DNA of 64,000 nucleotides from an uncultured Tenacibaculum sp. (GCF_947498805.1 NZ_CANMLT010000011.1:1-64000); one strand, 5' to 3'. Shown: positions 53,731 to 62,276, numbered from the stretch's first letter. The notes: generated by a model not told the origin, from the letters alone. Translations and numbers: made by a program.

Positions 53731-54522
53731 ATGAGTAGAACCCACTATAAACCGTCAAAATACCTGTCTAATTATATAGATAGGTATTTTGTTTGTTCAC
53801 AAAATAAAGGGCTTCCTTTAATTTTACCTGGTACTGGTTTAGAACTGCTTTTTCATTTAAAAGATTCCTTATCTATAACTAATAAAAAGTTAGGTGTTGC
53901 ACATACCATTTGTCCGAGAGAAAGATTGTTATTTGATACTACTAATAATGTAAACTATATTTCTGTACGTTTTCACAGCGGCACTTTTAGACACTTTACC
54001 AATATACCACATAAATACATTGTTAATCATTACCTAACCGTTGAGGATATTTGGCGTAATGAAGGTACAGAACTTCTAAGCAGATTAAATGATTTGAGTA
54101 CTATTCACAAAAAAATACAACTAATAGATGCTTTTTTATGTAAACAGTTAGTTAAAAATTTAAATCACGAACCTGTTAATTGGAATAGCGCTATTAAAAA
54201 CTTATACAAAAACTACAATACGATTACTTTACATGAGCTCGCCAATCATTGTAATTTAAGCTATCGACAGTTCGAAAGAAATTTTAAACAACATTTTGGT
54301 ATTACTCCTAAAAAGTTTCAACGTATCACTCGATTACAAAAAACAGTTAAGAATGTTTTATTAAGCAAGAGCAAACACTATTTACACACTGCTTTAGATT
54401 CTGGATATTACGATCAAAGTCATTTCATCAAAGAGTTCAAATATTTTTCAGGGTTAACGCCTTCAGAATATTTTGTTGCTGAAAATTTTGACAATCATTT
54501 CTATTATAAGTCCTTAAAATAG
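53731..54522 (+). CDS. AraC-family transcription regulator
   Basis: 263 residues, soluble. The N-terminal domain (about 1-150) has YIDRYFVCSQNKGLPLILPG and YISVRFHSGTFRHFTNIP, the ligand-type domain common in small Bacteroidota AraC proteins. The C-terminal HTH (about 160-255) has TLHELANHCNLSYRQFERNFKQHFGITPKKF and YYDQSHFIKEFKYFSGLTPSEY. It is coupled to the ABM protein by a 3-bp gap, so it probably responds to the same small molecule. Confidence 0.88.
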   Translation: MSRTHYKPSKYLSNYIDRYFVCSQNKGLPLILPGTGLELLFHLKDSLSITNKKLGVAHTICPRERLLFDTTNNVNYISVRFHSGTFRHFTNIPHKYIVNHYLTVEDIWRNEGTELLSRLNDLSTIHKKIQLIDAFLCKQLVKNLNHEPVNWNSAIKNLYKNYNTITLHELANHCNLSYRQFERNFKQHFGITPKKFQRITRLQKTVKNVLLSKSKHYLHTALDSGYYDQSHFIKEFKYFSGLTPSEYFVAENFDNHFYYKSLK

Positions 54523-54540
54523 TAACGTTAATTTTCAATT

Positions 54541-55296
54541 CTATTGAATAAACTCCTTAAACTGTTTTACACGTTCTCTACTAACTATAATTTCTTGCTC
54601 TTTAAACGAGTTCAATTTCAATTGTAATCGTGAATTTGTATAAGAAACGATGTCATTAATCGAGTTTATATGTACTATAAAAGTTCTATTAACTCTAAAG
54701 AATTTTTCTGGGTCTAACTCATCAATCCAGTGCTCTAATGAATGGTCTATTAAATAATTCCTGTTAGCATTCGTATGAATATATGTGGCTTTATTTTCTG
54801 AATAAAAACATTCTATCTCATCAGTATGAATAATCTTAAGATGTTGACCTACTTTGATGGTAAATCGTTTTTTAAATTTTCTATCAATTGGGTTAATTAG
54901 AAGCTTACGAATTTCATCAATATCTACTCTTAAATCGGTTTGCTTAGGTTGTTGTTCTTTAAACTTATTTACTGCAACTTTCAACTCATCTTCATCAATA
55001 GGTTTCAACAAATAATCTATCGAATTTAATTTAAAGGCTTTTAAAGCATATTCATCATAAGCAGTTGTAAAAATTATAGCAGACTTCACAGGCACTTCTT
55101 CAAAAATCTCGAATGATAATCCATCTGATAATTGAATATCTAAGAAAATTAAATCAGGATGTTCGTTATTTTGAAACCAGTTAATTGCTTCTTCTACCGA
55201 ATGTAACATTTCTTGCACAGGAATATCTAGTGCTGCTAACATTCTGTTTAGCCTTCTTGCTGCTGGTTTTTCATCTTCTATAATTAATACTTTCAT
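54541..55296 (-). CDS. LytTR-family response regulator
   Basis: 251 residues. The receiver domain (1-115) has IIEDEKPAARRL, the phosphate-accepting Asp53 in LIFLDIQL, Thr77/78, and Lys98 in DYLLKPID. The LytTR DNA-binding domain (about 145-250) has FYSENKATYIHTN, FFRVNRTFIVHINSI and VSRERVKQFKEFIQ. It is the last gene of the long minus-strand operon that also encodes a LytS-type kinase, its likely partner. Confidence 0.93.
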   Translation of the reverse strand: MKVLIIEDEKPAARRLNRMLAALDIPVQEMLHSVEEAINWFQNNEHPDLIFLDIQLSDGLSFEIFEEVPVKSAIIFTTAYDEYALKAFKLNSIDYLLKPIDEDELKVAVNKFKEQQPKQTDLRVDIDEIRKLLINPIDRKFKKRFTIKVGQHLKIIHTDEIECFYSENKATYIHTNANRNYLIDHSLEHWIDELDPEKFFRVNRTFIVHINSINDIVSYTNSRLQLKLNSFKEQEIIVSRERVKQFKEFIQ

Positions 55297-55324
55297 CTAT
55301 CTCTCGTTTGGTGCTACTAATATA

Positions 55325-56452
55325 TTATTTTACTTCTTTTCCTTGTTTAAAAACTCGCTTTGTTTTAGCTATATCTTCGATGTTTTCCGTCGGATTTCCA
55401 TCTACTAAAACCATATCTGCTCTATAACCTTCTTTTAAAAATCCTTTGCCTTTTAAATTAAAATGAATCGCTGGTAAAGATGTTGCCGATTTTAATACAT
55501 CAACAGTAGATAAGCCTGCTTCTTTTAACAACTTCAATTCTTTATACAAATCGGTTCCGTAGTTAATATTCCCATTTGGTGGGTCGGTTCCTGCTAAAAT
55601 TGGAACTCCAATTTCATGTAATCTTTTTACCTCCGCTTGCATAATTTTTACTTTTTCTAAAGCCTGCTCTTTGGTCTTTTTATAAAAAAGTTCTTGTACT
55701 TTTTGCATGGTTAAAAGTGTTGGAACTACGAAGAATTTCTCTTCTTTTAAATCGTCAAATTGTTCCTTGGTTAAGGATGTATCTTCCCATATATGTACCA
55801 ATCCATCTGCCTTATTTTTTAATACTTCATGTGCATCAGCTGCTTTAGCAACATGAACGACTGCTTTTTTATTTACTTCATGAGTAGCTTCAATCAAAGC
55901 CTTAGTTGTTTCTTTATTTAATGTTGCTTTCCAAGGTTCTCTAATAATCTTTATATAATCTGCTCCTGCATTTACCCTTCCTTCAACAAAACCTTTTGCC
56001 TCTTCTGGTTTAGTTAAAGTTGGAGTTGGAAATCCATACTGAGTTCCATGCCCTTTTGGTACAGTTGCAGCACCTCCTGCACAGTAATAATCGGCGTGCT
56101 TATTTGATGTTCTAAAACCTTTCATCATAGGAATCAACGTTTCTACTGCATGCATGTCTAATAAGTTTAAAACTCCTGCCTGAGCAGCTTGTTCCAAACT
56201 TGCCGGAGCCCAAACATGCACATGCGCATTGGTTAACCCTGGTAGTAATGTTTTTCCTTTTCCATCAATTATATTTTGATGCTGTATAGGCTCATTCGCT
56301 ATTTTAGAAACTTTCCCATCAGCAATTAATATTGAGACATTCTCTTTTACCTTTTCTCCATCAAATAGTCTTACATTGTTTATCACAAAACTTTCCTGTG
56401 AGAATACAAATGAGGTTATAAATAGTAGGGTATATAGTAATTTAATTTTCAT
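55325..56452 (-). CDS. Exported amidohydrolase
   Basis: 375 residues from the ATG at 56452; a TTG one codon earlier is less likely. The signal peptide ends FVFSQ, so it acts in the envelope or outside. Amidohydrolase metal-site motifs are present: HVHVW after LLPGLTNA, DYIKII (candidate bridging Lys), VVHVAKAADAHE, and AGTDPPNG (Asp). C-terminal KGKGFLKEGYRADMVLVDGNP is the usual closing subdomain. Relatives are labelled prolidase-like or imidazolonepropionase-like; the substrate is unknown. It sits between the 2TM genes and the response regulator, which is unusual for a sensory operon. Confidence 0.88.
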   Translation of the reverse strand: MKIKLLYTLLFITSFVFSQESFVINNVRLFDGEKVKENVSILIADGKVSKIANEPIQHQNIIDGKGKTLLPGLTNAHVHVWAPASLEQAAQAGVLNLLDMHAVETLIPMMKGFRTSNKHADYYCAGGAATVPKGHGTQYGFPTPTLTKPEEAKGFVEGRVNAGADYIKIIREPWKATLNKETTKALIEATHEVNKKAVVHVAKAADAHEVLKNKADGLVHIWEDTSLTKEQFDDLKEEKFFVVPTLLTMQKVQELFYKKTKEQALEKVKIMQAEVKRLHEIGVPILAGTDPPNGNINYGTDLYKELKLLKEAGLSTVDVLKSATSLPAIHFNLKGKGFLKEGYRADMVLVDGNPTENIEDIAKTKRVFKQGKEVK

Positions 56453-56469
56453 CAATTTTTGTTTTTAAG

Positions 56470-56790
56470 TTATCTTCTTTGTTCTTCATTCATATATTCT
56501 TTAATCTTTCGCTCTTCCCAGTTTTTACCGAATAGGTTTGGTATTCCAAAAGTTCCTATTGCATGAAAAACTACTATTACTCCCCACCAAAATATAAATC
56601 GGTAATTAGAAGCATCTGTTAAAGCTTCGAAAACTGAATCTCCGTATTGAATATCCTTGTAAATTCTTCTTATTATTAAAAATCCGTTTATAGCTAAATA
56701 AACCGTTAAGTGTTTATAAAATTGTTTAATATCTTGAACTCTCTTTTGAGCTCTATTGTATCGTTCTCCTCTTAAATAATCTCGTTTCAT
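56470..56790 (-). CDS. 2TM-domain protein (copy 1, most distal)
   Basis: 106 residues. N-terminal amphipathic helix YNRAQKRVQDIKQFYKHL, two membrane helices (VYLAINGFLIIRRIY and FIFWWGVIVVFHAIGTF), then the conserved cytoplasmic tail NWEERKIKEYM. It is one of six copies of this domain in the operon. The large inter-helix loop (DIQYGDSVFEALTDAS) distinguishes it. Function unknown; the family co-occurs with LytS/LytTR genes. Confidence 0.88.
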   Translation of the reverse strand: MKRDYLRGERYNRAQKRVQDIKQFYKHLTVYLAINGFLIIRRIYKDIQYGDSVFEALTDASNYRFIFWWGVIVVFHAIGTFGIPNLFGKNWEERKIKEYMNEEQRR

Positions 56791-56821
56791 AATTGTGTAG
56801 GTTAGTTGGTTGTTTTGTTCT

Positions 56822-57142
56822 TTAGTTGGACCTATTCATATATTCTTTAATCTTACGATCTTCCCAACTCTTGGTAAAAGAATTATTAAATCCGAAAACT
56901 CTAATTGTATGAATTACCAGTATAATACCCCAAATAATCCATGAAGAGGAAATTTTATAATCGTAAAATATTTCTACAATACTTTCATTATTTCCTATAC
57001 CTCTTAAAATATCTTTCCAAGAAATAAGCGTGTTTATTATTAAATAAACAGCAAGGTGCCAATAGTATCCTTTTAACTCTTCTACTCTTTTTTTAGCTTG
57101 AAGGTATTTTACTTCTTCAGCATTAGGTTCAATAACTTTCAT
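56822..57142 (-). CDS. 2TM-domain protein (copy 2)
   Basis: 106 residues. Start PNAEEVKYLQAKKRVEELKGYYWHL, two membrane helices (VYLIINTLISWKDIL and SSWIIWGIILVIHTIRVF), tail SWEDRKIKEYMNRSN. Same architecture as the neighbouring copies, with the Arg in the second helix end (IRVFG) where others have Gly or Leu. Separated from copy 1 by 31 bp and from copy 3 by 3 bp. Confidence 0.87.
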   Translation of the reverse strand: MKVIEPNAEEVKYLQAKKRVEELKGYYWHLAVYLIINTLISWKDILRGIGNNESIVEIFYDYKISSSWIIWGIILVIHTIRVFGFNNSFTKSWEDRKIKEYMNRSN

Positions 57143-57145
57143 AAC

Positions 57146-57493
57146 TTATTTTTTAGTTATTCTGTTACTTCTTTCTTCTTCCTCCTTCATTAGTTCCTCA
57201 ATTTTACGCTCTTCCCAACTTTTTGTCATTACTGAAGGAAATCCGAAAACTCCTAACCAATGAAAAAATACTCCTATTCCCCATCCCATCCATGTCATAT
57301 ATACTCCAGGATGTGTAATTGCGTCAGAGAAACTCCTTCCATCATCATTTGTTAATCCATAAACAATCACTCCACTAATAAAAATATTTACTAAAATGTA
57401 TACTGTTAAATGAACATAAAAGCCTTTTATATCGTTTACTCTTTTTTTAGCTTTTACGTATCGTTGTTCTTCTATATAGTTTTTGTGGTCCAT
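57146..57493 (-). CDS. 2TM-domain protein (copy 3)
   Basis: 115 residues, the longest separate copy. Start YVKAKKRVNDIKGFYVHLTVY, helices ILVNIFISGVIVYGLTN and YMTWMGWGIGVFFHWLGVF, tail SWEERKIEELMKEEEERSNR with an extended charged end. The loop between the helices is longer (DDGRSFSDAITHPG). Gap of 4 bp to copy 4. Confidence 0.88.
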   Translation of the reverse strand: MDHKNYIEEQRYVKAKKRVNDIKGFYVHLTVYILVNIFISGVIVYGLTNDDGRSFSDAITHPGVYMTWMGWGIGVFFHWLGVFGFPSVMTKSWEERKIEELMKEEEERSNRITKK

Positions 57494-57497
57494 CTTT

Positions 57498-57785
57498 CTA
57501 TCTTTTTTCGTTCATAAATTCTTTAATCTTTTGCTCTTCCCAGTCTTTTCCAAAACCTAACTTATCAAAGCCAAAAACAGTAAGCCAATGCATTACAATG
57601 CTGAATGAAATTCCGCCTATGGCAAACCAAAACCAATGAAATTCTGGAACAAATTTTAAGTTTATAAAAATGATTACTGGAATTATAAAAATGGTTACTG
57701 CAAGATGAACATAAAATCCTTTTATCTTTTTTACCTTTTCCTTTGCCTTTATAAATCGATATTCTTCAGTTCTTCTATCCTTCAT
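57498..57785 (-). CDS. 2TM-domain protein (copy 4)
   Basis: 95 residues. Start YRFIKAKEKVKKIKGFYVHL, helices VTIFIIPVIIFINLKF and FHWFWFAIGGISFSIVMHW, tail DWEEQKIKEFMNEKR. The block FHWFWFAIGG is shared with copy 5 and with the kinase-fused copy, so these three are the closest relatives. One base separates it from copy 5. Confidence 0.88.
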   Translation of the reverse strand: MKDRRTEEYRFIKAKEKVKKIKGFYVHLAVTIFIIPVIIFINLKFVPEFHWFWFAIGGISFSIVMHWLTVFGFDKLGFGKDWEEQKIKEFMNEKR

Positions 57786-57786
57786 C

Positions 57787-58083
57787 TTACTTAAAATTAT
57801 CCTTGTTCTTCATTAACTCTTTAATCTTTTTCTCTTCCCATTTTTTTCCTAAACCAAAATTCGGAAAATCAAATGCTACTAAGCCATGAATAAGCTGTGC
57901 TATAGCAATTCCTATAACTGCAAACCAAAACCAATGATATTGTGGTGAAAACAATAGATTAACTGTTACAATGATGGCTATTGAAAAAATATTTACAACT
58001 AAATGAATATAGAAAGCTTTAATTCCTTTTACCTTCTTTTTTGCTTTAATATAGCTTTGCTCTTGTTTAAAAGAATTATCCAT
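57787..58083 (-). CDS. 2TM-domain protein (copy 5)
   Basis: 98 residues. Start QSYIKAKKKVKGIKAFYIHL, helices VVNIFSIAIIVTVNLLF and YHWFWFAVIGIAIAQLIHG, tail KWEEKKIKELMKNKDNFK. The ending DNFK is identical to that of the kinase encoded just upstream (1-bp gap), direct evidence that this copy and the kinase's C-terminal domain arose by a local duplication. Confidence 0.88.
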   Translation of the reverse strand: MDNSFKQEQSYIKAKKKVKGIKAFYIHLVVNIFSIAIIVTVNLLFSPQYHWFWFAVIGIAIAQLIHGLVAFDFPNFGLGKKWEEKKIKELMKNKDNFK

Positions 58084-58084
58084 A

Positions 58085-59446
58085 TTACTTAAAATTATCT
58101 TTATCGTCCATTAATTCTTTTATCTTTCGTTCTTCCCAATCTTTACCTAGAAACAAGCTATAATTGTGAACTTCTAATCCGTGAAATACAACTCCTATTC
58201 CCCATCCTACAATTGGAAACCAAAACCAATGGAATTGTGGTGAAAAGCGTAAGTTTATAAAAATAAACACTGGAACCATTACACAGTAAGTAGCTAAGTT
58301 TTGATAAAACTCTTTGAGTTTTTCCACACGCTCTACCGCTCTTACATAGTTACTATTTTCAAATTCTTCTGATGTTCTCATAATATTGTTAATTTTTGTA
58401 AGCAATGGTAAGCTTACAGTAAATGTCTTTTTATTGTTTATAATTTCAACAGGTAGTGAAGTAATTAAACCATACCTATCTGCAATATTTTGCAATCCTA
58501 CTTTGGTACTCTTTTTACCAATTGCTTCTTTAGGGTTTACATTGTTTGAAACTTTTAAGAAACCATCTTCTTCATAAATTGAAATACGCAATGGTTTGCT
58601 TGACGATACTACATTGTGTTTTACAGCATTTTCTAACAGCAACTGTAATGATAATGGCACCATTTTTAACTCTGGGTCTATTTCTTTCGGTAATGAAAAC
58701 TCTAAAGCATCTTCGAAACGCATTTGCAATAATTCCATATAGGTTTTCGCAAATTGTAGTTCTTCTGAAATTGGAACTAACTCTTTATTTCTTTGCTCTA
58801 AAACATAACGATATACTTTAGAAAGCTTAGTTGTAAATTTTTCTGCCTGATACGGATTTTCTCCAATCAAAGAGGTTAAAACATTCAAACTATTGAATAA
58901 AAAGTGTGGATCTATTTGACTCTTTAAAGTTTCAAACTTCGCTGTTTCTGTCTTAGCTACTATTTTTTGCTCGGTGGTTTCTTGATTTGTGGCTTTTTTC
59001 CATTCTAGCATAAACCCCCTTGCATGTAAAAAAGCAGAAACTCCAAACGAAAAGATAATCCAGAATAAATGAATCCATATCATTGGAAACTTGAAGAAAT
59101 TATCAATGCTGTCTCCTTGAATTTTAACAAATAAAATATAATGTATTATTAAAATTGCTGGTATGGTATAAGCAATAGTAAGAATAATTCCAGTCCAAAC
59201 TCGTTGGTTTGTTTGAGTTACCCAATCCCATTTTTTACTTAAAAAATCATTTAAAACACCTTGTCCAAACCCTAGTCCAAAGGAATATAAAGCAGAAACT
59301 CCAATTGATATAACAAATCCTTTTATTGTATATGGACTTCCTCCTATTAAATAAAAGAATACTCCAAATATCAATGTTATTTTAAGGGCCATTATAAACC
59401 CACTTTTTAATTCTTTAGTTGAAAAAATATCTGCTTTACTATCCAT
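58085..59446 (-). CDS. LytS-type sensor histidine kinase with C-terminal 2TM domain
   Basis: 453 residues. Four membrane helices lie in the first 145 residues (for example IMALKITLIFGVFFYLIGG, IILTIAYTIPAILIIHYIL). A coil leads to the LytS-type kinase: His181 in SQIDPHFLFNSLNVL, the N-box SLQLLLENAVKHN (about 266-278) and the G-box KVGLQNIADRYGL (315-327). The usual kinase end SLPLL (345-349) is followed without a stop by a full 2TM domain (356-453), with KAVERVEKLKEFYQ-like start, FHWFWFPIVGWG and DWEERKIKELM. It presumably phosphorylates the LytTR regulator at the 3' end of this operon. The fusion is in frame with no sign of a sequencing error. Confidence 0.9.
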   Translation of the reverse strand: MDSKADIFSTKELKSGFIMALKITLIFGVFFYLIGGSPYTIKGFVISIGVSALYSFGLGFGQGVLNDFLSKKWDWVTQTNQRVWTGIILTIAYTIPAILIIHYILFVKIQGDSIDNFFKFPMIWIHLFWIIFSFGVSAFLHARGFMLEWKKATNQETTEQKIVAKTETAKFETLKSQIDPHFLFNSLNVLTSLIGENPYQAEKFTTKLSKVYRYVLEQRNKELVPISEELQFAKTYMELLQMRFEDALEFSLPKEIDPELKMVPLSLQLLLENAVKHNVVSSSKPLRISIYEEDGFLKVSNNVNPKEAIGKKSTKVGLQNIADRYGLITSLPVEIINNKKTFTVSLPLLTKINNIMRTSEEFENSNYVRAVERVEKLKEFYQNLATYCVMVPVFIFINLRFSPQFHWFWFPIVGWGIGVVFHGLEVHNYSLFLGKDWEERKIKELMDDKDNFK

Positions 59447-59468
59447 TATCGTTAAAATATTCTATGTC

Positions 59469-59885
59469 TTAAAATTTGATTTCTAAAGATACATCTTTAT
59501 CGGTTAGTAAGAACTTTGAATCATGGTACATTGGAGGTCCCATTCTCATCACATTATTGGATGCTCCATAATCTTCCATTGGCATTCCACTCGGTTCAAA
59601 ATCCATCTTGTTATTTTCATTTTTATCATGAAAACAAATAACAGCATACTCACCTAAAGGTACATTCTCAAAAACTACAGTGCTCTTACCATTCTCAATT
59701 GTTGCTTTTTTTGCTTGAATAGGCTGTTTCATATAATTCTCTTTATCATACAATGCATAGCTAACTTTCCCCTGATCTGAAGTAACATTTACAACGGTAG
59801 CTGTAATATTATATTCTTGAGCACTTACTACTTTCGCCACAAAGAATAATGTTACTATTAAAATGTGTGTTATAATTTTCATCAT
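59469..59885 (-). CDS. DUF2141 exported protein
   Basis: 138 residues. The signal peptide ends KVVSAQ. The mature part is a small strand-rich domain with VSYALYDKENYMKQP, VVFENVPLGEYAVICFHDKNENNKMDFEPSGMP, and YGASNNVM, the DUF2141 pattern with its G-Y-A-V-x-x-x-H-D-x-N-x-N-x-x-x-D block that looks like a metal-binding loop. It is the first gene of the nine-gene minus-strand unit, 22 bp before the kinase gene. Possibly an envelope ligand sensor for the kinase; this is inferred. Confidence 0.85.
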   Translation of the reverse strand: MMKIITHILIVTLFFVAKVVSAQEYNITATVVNVTSDQGKVSYALYDKENYMKQPIQAKKATIENGKSTVVFENVPLGEYAVICFHDKNENNKMDFEPSGMPMEDYGASNNVMRMGPPMYHDSKFLLTDKDVSLEIKF

Positions 59886-59993
59886 TTCTATTTTTTTATG
59901 GTTAATTACACTACAAATATGTTTCAGAAAGCTAGATTTTAAAACAAATTCTCACTGAACTGTATTTTTTTTAGGATGAGTTGTAACTTTTTA

Positions 59994-60001
59994 TATTTTT
60001 G
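59994..60001 (+). promoter_or_regulatory. -7 promoter element of the ECF sigma factor gene
   Basis: TATTTTTG matches TAnnTTTG, with a leader of about 40 nt. No -33 TTG at the right distance. Confidence 0.3.
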
Positions 60002-60047
60002 AGCTACTTATAAAGCATCAATATTAAACCAACTGTAAAAGAACTTA

Positions 60048-60542
60048 GTGAAAAAAGATTTAGAAAATAAGTTTTTATCTGAATTTGAAGCCAATCAAAA
60101 CATTGTGCATAAGGTGTGTAGAATCTATACGACTAATCAAGATGCCCACAATGATTTGTTTCAGGAGATAACCATACAGTTGTGGAAAAATTTCAGCAAA
60201 TTTAGAGGAGATGCTAAATTTAGCACATGGATGTATCGTGTTGCATTAAATACCGCTATTTCTTTATATAGAAAATCAAGTAGAACTGTTAAAACACAAG
60301 ATTTTACCGATTATTCCTTTAAAATCAAAGCTGAAGAATATGATGATACAGAAGAACGACAATTGAAAGCTTTATATAAAGCTATTCGTAAGTTAAACGA
60401 CATTGATAAAGCTCTTATCTTTTTGTATTTGGAAGACAAACCTTATAAAGAAATATCTGAAACCTTAGGTATTAGTGAGGTAAATGCAAGAGTAAAAATG
60501 AATAGAGCTAAAGATAAACTCAAAAAAACATTGAACCCATAA
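60048..60542 (+). CDS. ECF-type RNA polymerase sigma factor
   Basis: 164 residues, starting at GTG. Region 2 (about 18-85) has DAHNDLFQEITIQLWKNFSKF and FSTWMYRVALNTAISLYRK. Region 4 (about 108-160) has DKALIFLYLEDKPYKEISETLG and SEVNARVKMNRAKDKLK. It recruits core RNA polymerase to a small regulon. It is followed without a gap by a membrane-protein gene, the position an anti-sigma factor normally takes. Confidence 0.93.
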   Translation: MKKDLENKFLSEFEANQNIVHKVCRIYTTNQDAHNDLFQEITIQLWKNFSKFRGDAKFSTWMYRVALNTAISLYRKSSRTVKTQDFTDYSFKIKAEEYDDTEERQLKALYKAIRKLNDIDKALIFLYLEDKPYKEISETLGISEVNARVKMNRAKDKLKKTLNP

Positions 60543-61199
60543 ATGGATGCTTTAGACAAATACAAAAAGGCTTGGGACAATCAACCTAAAGAAGAGAATG
60601 CTATTTCTAAAATAGACATTTATAAAATGGCTCATTCTAAATCTTCCTCAATAGTTAAATGGATATTTATTGTAGGGATTTTAGAATTACTGTTTTGGGC
60701 TATTATAAACGTGATTTTTGTTGGTAACTCATATGCCGAAGTATATGAAGAACTTCACCTTAAAACTATAGTTAAACTAAGTATATACCTGCATTATATT
60801 GCAATTATCTTATTCTTAATACTATTTTACAAAAACTATAAATCTATTTCAGTTTCAGACAATACTAAAAAACTGATTAATAAAATCTTAAGAACTAGAA
60901 AAACAGTTCAGTATTATGTGTATTTTAATTTAGGCTATATGATTTTAGCTAATGTAGTTATTATGTGTGTAATTTTCTCAGATTTAGATGGGTTAATAGC
61001 GTATTATAAGAACCATGGAATTGCAGCTCCTACTGATAAAAATCAGTTATTAATTTCCCTGATCATAACTATGGTTGTTATGCTTGGTATAATGTCTCTA
61101 ATTCTGTGGTTATTCTATAAAGTGGTTTATGGTTCTTTATTGAAAAAGCTTAATAAAAACTATAAAGAATTGGCTAAAATACACGACGAATCAATATAA
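60543..61199 (+). CDS. Four-helix membrane protein, candidate regulator of the adjacent sigma factor
   Basis: 218 residues. A cytoplasmic N-terminus (1-38, DKYKKAWDNQPKEENAISKIDIY) precedes four hydrophobic helices (WIFIVGILELLFWAIINVIF, LSIYLHYIAIILFLILFY, YVYFNLGYMILANVVIMCVIF, ISLIITMVVMLGIMSLILWLFY) and a basic C-terminal tail. It lacks the HxxxCxxC zinc motif of common anti-sigma factors. Its ATG directly follows the sigma stop (TAAATG). An anti-sigma role is inferred from position and topology only. Confidence 0.7.
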   Translation: MDALDKYKKAWDNQPKEENAISKIDIYKMAHSKSSSIVKWIFIVGILELLFWAIINVIFVGNSYAEVYEELHLKTIVKLSIYLHYIAIILFLILFYKNYKSISVSDNTKKLINKILRTRKTVQYYVYFNLGYMILANVVIMCVIFSDLDGLIAYYKNHGIAAPTDKNQLLISLIITMVVMLGIMSLILWLFYKVVYGSLLKKLNKNYKELAKIHDESI

Positions 61200-61231
61200 A
61201 AAAAGAGCAGTTTAAAACTGCTCTTTTTTTA
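61198..61231. terminator. Bidirectional terminator (sigma operon / threonine aldolase)
   Basis: AAAAGAGCAGTTT pairs with AAACTGCTCTTTT, flanked by A- and T-runs, between convergent genes. Confidence 0.88.
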
Positions 61232-62254
61232 TTAGTTAAAATTGACAAGCTCTTTTAACAATATTTCATGCATTTCATTTGTATAATCTAAATGTGTTAC
61301 AATTCTAATTTTACCTTCTCCCATAGATATTAAAAGAATTCCTTTATCTTCCATTCTTTTAATAAACTCCATTGAATCTATACTATCATTTACATAGAAT
61401 ATTACAATGTTCGTTTCAATAGGTTCTATCTTTTTTACATAAGAACAGGTTTCTAATACTTTACCTATTTCCTTTGCTTTCTTATGATCTTCTGCTAAAC
61501 GATCTACTTGATTGTCTAAGGCATGTATTGCAGCAGCAGCTAAAAACCCAGCTTGTCTCATTCCTCCTCCAAATAGCTTTCTAACACGTAAAGCCTGTGC
61601 TATATGTTCTTTTGTTCCTATTAAAACTGAACCAACAGGAGCTCCTAATCCTTTAGATAAACAAATAGAAATGGTATCAAACAATTTTCCGTACTGTTCT
61701 GGAGTTTCATTTTTTGCTACCAAAGCATTGAACAAACGTGCGCCATCTAAATGGTATGCTAAATTATTATCCTTTGCTACTTTTTGAATCTTTTTTAACT
61801 CTTCAAAATCCCAACATGCTCCCCCTCCTTTATTTGTAGTATTTTCAATACAAACCAATCTATTAAAAGGTACATGAATATCTGCTCTTCCAGAAACAGC
61901 TTGTTGTAATTGTGCTGCTGTAAACATTCCTCTATCCCCATCAATTAAGTGCGATGTTACTCCTGAGTTAAATGCTGCACCTCCTCCTTCATAATTGTAT
62001 ACATGCGCCCATTTATCACAAAACATGCGATCTCCAGGTTGTGTGTGTAATTTTATAGCCGCTTGATTGGCCATGGTACCCGATGGAAAAAATAATGCGT
62101 CTTCCATTCCAAACATATCTGCTACTTTTTCTTGCAATAAATTCACCGTAGGATCTGCCTTAAAAACATCATCTCCTACTTTAGCTTTCATCATAACATC
62201 TAGCATTTCTTTTGTTGGTTTGGTAACGGTATCGCTTATTAAGTTTATTTCCAT
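61232..62254 (-). CDS. Low-specificity L-threonine aldolase
   Basis: 340 residues. A PLP enzyme that splits threonine (and allo-threonine) to glycine and acetaldehyde. Typical start LISDTVTKPTKEMLDVM, then DPTVNLLQEKVADMFG, FFPSGTMANQAAI, HLDGARLFNALVA and the PLP-binding lysine in SICLSKGLGAPVGSVL (about residue 200). The length fits the family. Divergent from prfB. Confidence 0.93.
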   Translation of the reverse strand: MEINLISDTVTKPTKEMLDVMMKAKVGDDVFKADPTVNLLQEKVADMFGMEDALFFPSGTMANQAAIKLHTQPGDRMFCDKWAHVYNYEGGGAAFNSGVTSHLIDGDRGMFTAAQLQQAVSGRADIHVPFNRLVCIENTTNKGGGACWDFEELKKIQKVAKDNNLAYHLDGARLFNALVAKNETPEQYGKLFDTISICLSKGLGAPVGSVLIGTKEHIAQALRVRKLFGGGMRQAGFLAAAAIHALDNQVDRLAEDHKKAKEIGKVLETCSYVKKIEPIETNIVIFYVNDSIDSMEFIKRMEDKGILLISMGEGKIRIVTHLDYTNEMHEILLKELVNFN

Positions 62255-62276
62255 TTCTATCTATAATTTTAAAGTG

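Noticed and set aside
58340..58400. Possible lost stop or frameshift joining the kinase and a 2TM gene
   Set aside because: The frame is clean across the junction, and both domains are intact; a natural fusion is simpler, although a strain-level stop loss cannot be excluded.
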